Below are positions 56,240 through 64,000 of a stretch of 64,000 bases of DNA, piece after piece. The translations under genes were made by a program, and so were the position numbers. Below the pieces are notes generated by a model. It saw only the letters and a list, made by a program, of their open reading frames with translations, did no database searches and was not told the origin of the DNA. The DNA is taken from the NCBI RefSeq assembly GCF_039555335.1, contig NC_092631.1, forward strand, positions 16,735,805 to 16,799,804, in the 5' to 3' direction. The first letter of the stretch is position 1; each line of letters begins with the position of its first letter. This DNA comes from Amphiura filiformis. Lineage: Eukaryota; Echinodermata; Ophiuroidea; Amphilepidida; Amphiuridae.

Positions 56240-56465
56240 CAGGCTGTATCAAAATGATTGGTACACATCAATTTTGATATTTATTGAAAAGCCTGCCTCT
56301 TCCAAATGCAACATTGAATACTCTTTAATTGTCCAGAATGTATAGTTTATGACTTGTTATACAATCACCCTACAAACTAGTTGGATGATATGTTGAATAT
56401 TGCTGCGTCAGACTCATCCATTATCAACAAAAACTGATGGGTACCAATCATTTTGATACAGCTTG
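56240..56465. mobile_element. CAGGCTGTATCAAAATG MITE (TA target)
   Basis: The ends CAGGCTGTATCAAAATGATT and AATCATTTTGATACAGCTTG are flanked by TA on both sides; 226 bp. The same ATTTTGATACACCCTGTATA end marks the site at 23031-23054 and its diverged partner 42345/43052 in the SLC22 genes. Confidence 0.75.
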
Positions 56466-57104
56466 TATAAACCACATGAGAAATAATGAAGATTGTCAGG
56501 TTCCTAAAACGAAAACGAATTTCGCTCACAAAGCCTTAAAAATAGTGGACTCAACAACAAAAAATCCACTTAGAAAAACATTTAAACCAAACAATAGTTT
56601 GCCATATCTCAGGCCTTTCGTTAGTAGGTAACAGGGCAAAAAAGTCAAAGCCCATTGAATCATGTTAACCTTGACCTATTTTGTGATATTACCCAGGTAA
56701 AAAAAACACCTGATTTAGGCCCTATGTATATTCTTTGTTCAAAAATAAAATGTTGCTTTAAGCGGAACAATTATTTAAGTCTATACTTTGATCAAAATCG
56801 GAGCATCTTTTTTTTTTTTTTTTTTACCCATGTGTACAATTGTGGAGACAAAAATGTGTCATTTGACTTTTAAATGATTATAACTCAAGAACTGTACATC
56901 GGATAGGTCAAACTATACTTGTTCTGAATCCTAATAATGAAAGGAATACATTGGTATGAGTTTTACCCAGAATCGACCAATTTTGAAATTTGAGCTCTGC
57001 ATAAGCGGTCATTTTTATTTGATGCAAATTAGCATTTTTCCCCTATTCCCTTTTAGTCCTTTCTGGAAATGTTGTTGGAGATGTCTTTTAGCGATATAAC
57101 AAAA

Positions 57105-57372
57105 AACATTTGTGATGCGATCAAGCAAAATCAGTCGAAACTCGGCAATAATAAATTTTCAGTTTCTTACAGGATAGTAAAAAACATTTACAAAGCTGGA
57201 TTTTGCAGAAAACCCCATTGAAATTGAACAACCAGTTCCAAAGATATGAGCAATTAAAGAGTTTCCAAAACAAAAAGAAACAAAAGGAAATATTTCCTTT
57301 ATTCGGCTATATCTCAAAATCAATATTTGCGAGTTCCGACTGATTTTGCTTGATCGCATCACATTTAGGTTC
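57105..57372. repeat. ~42-bp-stem inverted repeat
   Basis: TGTGATGCGATCAAGCAAAA (then TCAGTCGAAACTCG) at 57112 is mirrored at 57326-57362 around a 170-bp loop. No target duplication was identified. Confidence 0.65.
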
Positions 57373-57483
57373 CAATTTTGTCCATAGCTCAAACGTAAAT
57401 TGTCTCGCCTAATAATAGTTTTTTTCACGGCTATCGTAATTCAGTATGTTGTTACATTGAGTGGCGCCCTACACGGCAGCTGG

Positions 57484-58317
57484 CATAGACATACCACCTA
57501 GACCTATTACTGCCCATCCTTTACCACAGCGGGAGGTGAAGCCCCGTATCCAAGGTGATATTGACGGATTGACGGGGTTACTAGGCGCGGAGAAATATCG
57601 CATACATGTTTGACTCGCTCGTTTGCGTGATTACTGCGCCGTTATCGCCGCGTCAAATGCAACATGTTCCATAGACGCGAACATGTCTGCTTGTTTGCGT
57701 CCGGGTATGCGTCCTTGTCAAATTCGTTGCTAAGCAGTGTCGGCTTCACTACGCGAATCATAGGTCTAGGTTCTTGTTTGTCTGGGGCAGCTGGCCCAGA
57801 CAAACGAGAACCTAGACCTATGACTTTGACTCGCGTAGTGAAGCTGGCACTGCTTAGCAACGAATTTGACAAGGACGCATACCCGGACGCAAACAAGCAG
57901 ACATGTCGCGTCTATGGAACATGTTGCATTTGACGCGGCGATAACGGCGCAGTAATCACGCAAACGAGCGCGTCAAACATGTATGCGATATTTCTCCGCG
58001 CCTAGTAACCCCGTCAATCCGTCAATATCACCTTGGATACGGGGCTTCACCTCCCGCTGTGGTAAAGGATGGGCAGTAATAGGTCTATACTAAAATGCAG
58101 AAAACCTTTGACGAGCGCGTATTGTAAGGATACATCGCGTATTTACTGCGTTGCACGCATTTGTCTCTGATTGGCTGCTAAGGCGATATGTTGTTGCTGA
58201 GTGGAAATTTATGAATGAACTGTGCGCCGTACGCGTTGTTAGCGCCGAATTTGCAACATCACGGAAGTCGCGCTCGTAAAAGGTTTGCTGCATTTGAGTA
58301 TAGGTGGTATGTCTATG
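57484..58317. mobile_element. hAT-like MITE, 8-bp TSD, hosting a second palindrome
   Basis: The ends CATAGACATACCACCTA and TAGGTGGTATGTCTATG are perfect mirrors. GCAGCTGG flanks both sides (57476-57483, 58318-58325). After removal of the inner element 57501-58085 plus one TA, the remaining ~247 bp forms a second hairpin with arms CTATACTAAAATGCAGAAAA and CTATACTCAAATGCAGCAAA (read from the right end). Confidence 0.9.
57501..58085. mobile_element. Near-perfect 585-bp palindrome, TA target
   Basis: Arms of ~290 bp, from GACCTATTACTGCCCATCCT outward to a centre near 57792 (CTGGGGCAGCTGGCCCAG), differ at only a few bases. TA lies directly before and after. Because the arms are mirrors, similar ~85-codon frames appear on both strands; these are by-products. 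The high arm identity suggests a recent insertion or active arm correction. Confidence 0.88.
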
Positions 58318-58360
58318 GCAGCTGGCGAGAGAAAATAGCTCTCCAAAAACCTGCTTCTTA

Positions 58361-58578
58361 GGCTGCGTTCACATAGAAGTATACTATTCGGGTATACGGT
58401 GCACGTTTTGCAGGTTCACGCGTATAGCTTAAATCGAGCAAGGCAATTTCATAGTACCGGGTCACATAAGGCTACGATCGCATAGAAGTATACTATTCGG
58501 GTATACGATGCACGTTTTACAGGTGGACGCGTATAGCTTAAATTGAGCAAGGTAATTTCATAGTACCGGGTCACATAG
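58361..58578 (+). repeat. 109-bp tandem dimer
   Basis: GGCTGCGTTCACATAGAAGT ... GGTCACATA is repeated 109 bp later as GGCTACGATCGCATAGAAGT ... GGTCACATA, about 92 percent identical. Each unit contains ATACTATTCGGGTATACG. Confidence 0.85.
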
Positions 58579-58611
58579 AGCTATTCGAAAAGGCCGTATA
58601 CCTGCGTTTAG

Positions 58612-58656
58612 TATAGTACTAGCGGGATACCCGCGCTTCGCGCGGGTCCTCGCTAG
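58612..58656. repeat. GC-rich hairpin CTAGCG...CGCTAG
   Basis: ACCCGCGCTTCGCGCGGGT forms an 8-bp stem with a 3-base loop, extended outward by CTAGCG / CGCTAG. The end after the hairpin, CTAG, recalls a Helitron terminus, but the next base is A and not T, so this stays unassigned. Confidence 0.45.
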
Positions 58657-58659
58657 ATG

Positions 58660-59728
58660 AGTAAATGGGAGCATTCACTATAACAGGAAGAATTACTAAA
58701 CAGGTAGAATCATAATCATAATCCCGTGACCTGTCCACGAGTCCACGTGCCTTTTTGTCCTTTATTTTCCCTTCTTCCCAAGTTTCTGTATTATCATGTC
58801 CACTGGTCTCTGGCTCGCAAGTCGCGTGCCTCTGCGCCGTTTACGCGCGCATTGGCGTAGTGCGTATTACGCACGCGGCGCCGACGCGCTGCCGGCCAGC
58901 TGCAGTGACGCGTAGTCTGGCTACCGATTTTCATAACAAAACCCCCGTTTTTACCCATATTTTCACTGTTTTTGCAGCCAATTCTTTACCGTTTTCAACC
59001 AAATAAAGTTTAAACACGTTCCCGTATATTCATCGATCTCCCGTATGAATTTCGCGACATTTGGATCGAAACTGACGGAGCCTTTATGTAGGGATGACCA
59101 ATGAACCATCAACTTGATTAGAACGCTCCCATAGACATGCAAGGAGCTCAACTGTGCACTGCTTGCACAGACATTTCTAAATTGATCTCATTCTTTTATT
59201 TATCAATATTTTCTGTAAAAATTGGGAAAGTGAATGCCAATTATATTTTGTAACTATCTTGCAAATTACAGCAACACAACTTATTTCATTTTCCTGTAAG
59301 TGCGAGTCAAAATTGGTCCATCGCCACAGTGCGTTTAATTGCCAGTGGCTGAGTTCAGCACTGCTCAAGAATGGCACAAAATATTCAGATTAATAATATC
59401 AGGTGAAAAATGTGGCCTACTGAGCTGTAATTTGGCAGAGTTGACAGTAATACCTCTATCATACCCTCGGTAAAAAAAAAAAAATATGAACAAGTAGATC
59501 TTGAGTTACAAATTAAATCACCAGCTTCCCTTTGGAATTTCCATACTCCTTTCGAATCATGCTAAGAAGACACCTTTCTGAACATAAATGTGAAGTTTCG
59601 TGCTCATTCGATGTATTTTTCACCTGATTTCAACCCTAAACGTTTTCTTATATTTAGGCCTATACCATCTACAACTTGCTGCTGGCTATACCTTGTTTAG
59701 AACTTTCAAAAGAAATACCTGAATGTGC
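58660..59728. other. No recognised gene
   Basis: 58790-58920 is CpG-rich (GCGGCGCCGACGCGCTGCCG). No RNA gene or exon was recognised. Confidence 0.4.
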
Positions 59729-59880
59729 AACCATAACTGTTTCAAAATAGCCCGCGAAAGTCATGCAGGTGACTCCGAGGTCATGCATTGAATTGGTTTG
59801 AATGAAGAATACTACGGGAACCAGCACCTTTTGTTAGAGGTCATACATGAGCATGATGAGTGAAGTGCATACCTCTATTG
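59729..59880 (+). repeat. Dispersed repeat shared with 46509-46660
   Basis: Second copy: CAACCATAACTGTTTCAAAA, GTCATGCATTGAATTGGTTT, ACGGGAACCAGCACCTTTTG. Confidence 0.7.
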
Positions 59881-60852
59881 TTGTGAATGAGTCAATGACC
59901 TTCAATGACACTTTAAGATTTTGTTTGCATACACCTACTAATTGGTCATATTAAACCCAATAACATTGAAATTTTTGGTTGTGAACAAAAAGTTCACCTA
60001 GACTAAGGACCCGGTGCTTAATCTCGCCGATTACCTCAGCGTCGTCTCGCAGCATTTCGATGGCTCTACTGCGTGTTGCAGTTTCAAGCCGCAGCACGCC
60101 GATGAATTAATATAGTGTAGCCATATACCTGGTTGCGAATTCGCGAGCAGTTATGTGCATCGAGTTCGCAACATCTTACCATCTTCTTGCTCTGCGGTTT
60201 GCCATTCATTACTCAAAACCTTTATATTAATGTTTATTGTAGTACTTACTTGAGTTTACTCACCGTGAGCAATTTGCGGATCAGTCGATATAATCCGGCA
60301 AAGAATATATATCGAAGGTCATAATGATATCACCCCAGCATAGAAATGGTATAAAGCACATTGGTTCTGCTTTAAAGGGTTTATAGGCTTTCATTTTATT
60401 TTTCTCTATCTTTTATCGGTTTCACCATTGTTTTATATAAATTATATATAGGATATAAATTATATAGCATATATATTTCCCGTAAAAGGTTCTTGACATT
60501 ATACATTATTTGCAATAATACATGAATTTTAACCATTGCTAGTCTCTGACAACTTCATTTGATGAAATAAGAAAGCGTACTTTCTTACCAAATTTACCAT
60601 TTCGGGTCAAATGACGTCCTACCACTCTCTTAATTAATAGCCATAAGTTAGTTAAACCGAAATATCTGTAACTCTTGGCGTAATGTACATGATGCATGAA
60701 GAAAGTACAGATGTTTTAAATAAAATTATTACAAATTCATCAGTATACTGGTATAAAGGGCATCATATCAGCCTTTAATACTAGCCTCAGAGGACTAGCT
60801 AAATATAATTGGAAAGTTGCTACCTCTACTTTCATATCCCCCGGGAGTAAAT
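59881..60852. other. No recognised gene
   Basis: AT-rich single-copy-looking sequence. GTTGCAGTTTCAAGCCGCAG and similar at 60080-60110 form weak stems only. Confidence 0.35.
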
Positions 60853-61140
60853 TTATTTAGATCCTACTTTCAGAAAGCATTTAATTAATATAATATTAAC
60901 ATGATTAATACCAACACAGGGAATTTGTATTGTTTCATATAATAATACTAATAGCTCGCGATATTGTTGGCAAGTTCCGCAGTTTCGTAATTGAAGTATA
61001 ATAATTAGTCCGGTGCTTAGTGTCTCCGTTTTACATAGGTTTCCTTGTCGTGCCAAAATATATGTGATCAGTGTCAAAACCGTACCAGAAAGCATTGCAA
61101 ACAAACAAATAATGAAGGAAGCGTGGCAAAACCGTAACAT
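60853..61140 (-). other. Possible exon, membrane-spanning frame
   Basis: The minus-strand frame includes SFIICLFAMLSGTVLTLITY and, after ILARQGNLCKTETLS, a second hydrophobic run TGLIIILQL. The pattern of two short TM segments separated by ~15 polar residues resembles small two-TM (TMEM) proteins, but no family signature is certain. No splice sites could be fixed. Chance is a real alternative. Confidence 0.2.
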
Positions 61141-61558
61141 AATGGTATGCTTTGTATCTCCAATATTTCATGACAATTGAAAAGCGGCCAAGCAGATAAT
61201 CTTTTGTTGATTATTATTACCATCTCAAAGATATGTCTCGGATTTTCGTATGAAAATGGCATTACTTGTAAACTTATTACAGTCAGATGAAAATTGGTAC
61301 AGCAGGCGTATTCACAATCTCTGCATGTTCTTTAAACTATCTCACTAGCTCCAGACACACTTTTTGGCCAAATTTGACTCTGAAAATGTACCAAAACTAG
61401 AAATCTCTTCAAATTTACTTGTAGTTTTAAGGCCTTTATATATAATTAATATTGGCGCATGTTTGATTTGATATCGACTCCTTTTCCATTTTTCAGTTGC
61501 ATCGAGGGTCTGAATTTGAGGGAAAATCAAAACGAAAGTCCAAATCAAGCTATTTCCC

Positions 61559-61800
61559 AGCAAACACAAAAAGGTTCTTAAAACGTTTGTTCAAAATGTT
61601 TTTATAATAATAACATAAAATGTCCGGTTATATAAAACCATGAATACGTTTTGAAAACGTTATTGTAAAATATTATTGGCAAAGAATTTTGCGAAATATT
61701 GTGTCAATAGTTAAATAACATTCTGTTAGAATGTTTTGCATCACGTTTTCAAAAATGTATTAGGAATGTAAATCGCTTTAGACCATTTATAGAACCCCGT
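61559..61800. mobile_element. Truncated CCCAGCAAACAC element
   Basis: CCCAGCAAACACAAAAAGG at 61558 opens sequence with the AAAACGTT, TGTCCGGTTATATAAA and AAATATT motifs of the family. The other TIR is missing. Confidence 0.6.
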
Positions 61801-63880
61801 ATTTAAACTTTTTCGGTAAAACGATGCGTGTGATGTTGGGTTGATCATGTTGATGCATCATTTTTCACACCTTGGTTATTTAGTTATTTTTCAACCAAAT
61901 ATTTTTATATATTTCATTAACGAACTCGACTTCCGAGCAGAAATATTTGCATTGGACCTATTCAATATATTCAAAAACAAGATACAGATCCGGGATTCAG
62001 ATACTGCTTCTGGATCTTGTAAATGTAATATTTAAACAAAATGGCAAACAAATTAAATTTAGCAACCTGATTATAAAATATTCATGAAAATTTATAGGCC
62101 TACATTCATTTTATGAATGAGCTCGACTGTAAACATATTCTATAAATAGGCGCTTTTTTTTCAAAAATAACTGACTCAGCGTCAATAATTATCATGCATA
62201 TAAATGCATGTTCTTATGGTGAAATAAGAAGGCAACATAATGACAAAAGACACACCTGCCGCGACCCGGGCCTTTTGCATTAAGGATTCCGCGCGGGTCA
62301 ATATACCACTATAATACGCCACTGCTTTATGAGTGTAGGCCTATATAATATGACGTTGCTATTTATTATTAAGGTTAAACAAAGTGTTGAAGGGCTTTAC
62401 CTCCAGAAAAAATATATTATTACCTTATACGTAAGAAAATATGTCTACTTATCATGTGAAATAAAAAAATCCGGAAAAATTGTGTGAAAATGTGTTTTAG
62501 CCTATTTTTTAGCTGTTATCAAGCAGTATTATTCGATTTGTTTACAAGCGCCAAGCAACTGTCGTCTGGGAGAGTGATTGACATCTTTATTATTAGAGAA
62601 GAATGGAATCTGTATAGTTCATGAATATTCATGTAGTATTTACACAACCTGTATCCCAGCCATTTTTGCCTAGTTATCGTAATCGTTCATATAAGACGCC
62701 CATATGATCCATGGTGTTAAACTGATATTCAACAACTTTATATCTCTCGATCTTTGCGATCCGAAATATTGAATTTCAACTTTAGGCACATCTCTAGCAA
62801 GGTAATAAATACCTGTCACAAATAGAGGTCTTGAAATGTTACTTGCAACGTTAAAAATTTGAATAGAGAACAAATCGGGTTCAAACATGCTTCAAAAATA
62901 TGAAGGTAATTGTCAACGCCTACTACCAGAATAGCCGGAAGAGGGCAGACTTCATAAGGGAGTGTTCATATATTTTAGTGGGGACAAAGAATTTGGAACT
63001 TATTTCGGGAAATTTCCTGGGTTTTTGGTTTTGTTTTTTTTTTTTTTTTTCCTGTTCGGGTGTTTCGGTTGGCACATTTTCGGGGCATTTTCATGCACTT
63101 TACAGGATTTTTTCTTGGTTTCTCTGTAGCTGCCGTGTGTACTTTTCCCCACGTAGGCCTACAGGGTATAAATCCCGGGGTATAAATAAATAAATGAATA
63201 ATAACATATAAAAAAAGAAGGAGGAACTTCAACGTCACAAAACAAGACAAATTGTACCCTGCTAAAAATATCAACCCATATCCTCTCTGAGAATAAAAAT
63301 AATAAGACTCCAACCTCACCTGCAAAAAAATATTTTTTCGGGGATAATTTGGGATAAGTTCGGGCCTATTTTATTGCGACAATTTTCAAAATCTATAAGG
63401 TGAAATGTGTCGTGGGGATGTGCGGCAGATTTGGGGTGCATTTTCAGCCATTTAGTTTAGACTCTGTTGTATTTTTAGCCATGATTTTATTGACCCTCAG
63501 TGTCATGAAAATTAGGTTCAAGAAGGGTATTTTCAATAATTTTCTCGAAAAGTAAAAATTTGCGAAAACTTTCAGTCCAAAAGTTGATACAATTTTGGGT
63601 CTGTTTTCTTCAAATTTGGTTTAAAATCGTACCGTAGTTTTTCGGAGTCACAGCCTCACATCCTTACCCAAACCAGCTTGAGAAGGTTCCCCCGGGTGTG
63701 TGCAAATTTGTAATTTATAGGCCTACACTCGTTATTTAAGCCTAAAATCAAAGTGTTAATACCATTAACACTGCCATGGCCCGTTTTGTCGTGATGACTG
63801 GCTTCCAAAATGTAGGCCTATTTTAAATTATAAATCTGGTCCCGCTAGAGGTGTGTTTTTACCCGCGGAGGTCTCTCCCT
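61801..63880. other. No recognised gene; TAGGCCTA-rich
   Basis: Short frames only. Six TAGGCCTA octamers (62095, 62336, 63154, 63718, 63813, 63911) fall within 1.9 kb of the right end. A T tract at 63034-63050 makes the minus-strand Lys-rich frame. Confidence 0.45.
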
Positions 63881-64000
63881 CGGGTTCGTGGATGTGCCAC
63901 AGTTTTGGGGTAGGCCTACCTTTTCAACGACTATGATAGGTGGGTTTACAGCGAAGACCAACTTTTGGGCGCATTTTGGCAAAAGTGCCCTTAAAAAAGC
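63881..64000. mobile_element. Second copy of the 2570-2889 repeat, cut by the window edge
   Basis: GTGGATGTGCCACAGTTTTG, GGTGGGTTTACAG and GGGCGCATTTTGG(C)AAAAGTGCC match the interior of the element at 2570-2889 in the same orientation. Confidence 0.6.

Noticed and set aside
57642-57933. Two similar proteins on opposite strands
   Set aside because: They are the two arms of a palindrome read on both strands.
58612-58656. Helitron 3' end
   Set aside because: The hairpin plus CTAG fits, but the following base is A rather than T and no 5' TC end was found.
62975-63325. 116-codon minus-strand gene
   Set aside because: Its Lys-rich end is a T tract and the rest has no motif or splice signals.

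Overview
This is animal nuclear DNA: AT-rich, intron-bearing and crowded with transposons. Two protein-coding systems stand out. The first is a tandem pair of SLC22-type (organic cation/carnitine/anion) transporter genes, each with nine coding exons. The second is a NACHT-LRR (NLR-like) gene with an N-terminal DZIP3-type HEPN domain. HEPN-NACHT architectures, very diverse inverted-repeat transposons, Penelope-like and jockey/CR1-like retrotransposon remnants, and a strong excess of the octamer TAGGCCTA suggest a marine invertebrate deuterostome, plausibly an echinoderm. The species is an inference only.

Layout. 1-490: 33-bp tandem array. 833-2895: short inverted-repeat elements and a LINE scrap. 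3095-8938: a 5.8-kb giant inverted-repeat (foldback) element whose arms are arrays of ~205-bp monomers. 9.6-12.4 kb: smaller elements and the upstream exon of the first SLC22 gene. 12546-24985: SLC22 copy 1, with all nine exons and splice sites intact but a TAA stop in exon 4. 25.1-30.2 kb: spacer made of nested inverted-repeat elements. 30.45-43.9 kb: SLC22 copy 2, open throughout (559 codons). 44.6-46.4 kb: degenerate LINE reverse transcriptase. 46.4-49.0 kb: mixed repeats. 49105-53939: HEPN / coiled coil / NACHT / transmembrane pair / LRR gene in four exons. 54.5-64.0 kb: broken LINE, many inverted-repeat elements (one nested pair at 57484-58317) and sequence with no recognisable genes.

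The duplication of a ~19-kb unit (10.56-25.34 kb and 30.45-43.9 kb) makes the window unusually readable. For many transposons in one copy the other copy shows the empty site, so target-site duplications can be checked inside the window. Examples are TA for the CCCAGCAAACAC dimer, TA for two elements beside splice donors in copy 2, 9 bp for a Mutator-like MITE, and 13 bp for a head-to-head Penelope-like insertion. A ~600-bp block around exon 2 is far more similar between copies than the rest, which suggests gene conversion.

Functionally, the SLC22 proteins would be 12-TM plasma-membrane solute carriers. The HEPN-NACHT-LRR protein would be a STAND-class innate immune sensor, with two unusual features: two predicted membrane helices between its NACHT and LRR parts, and a likely +1 frameshift in the first HEPN exon. 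All exon boundaries and identities were read by eye; no database search was run.
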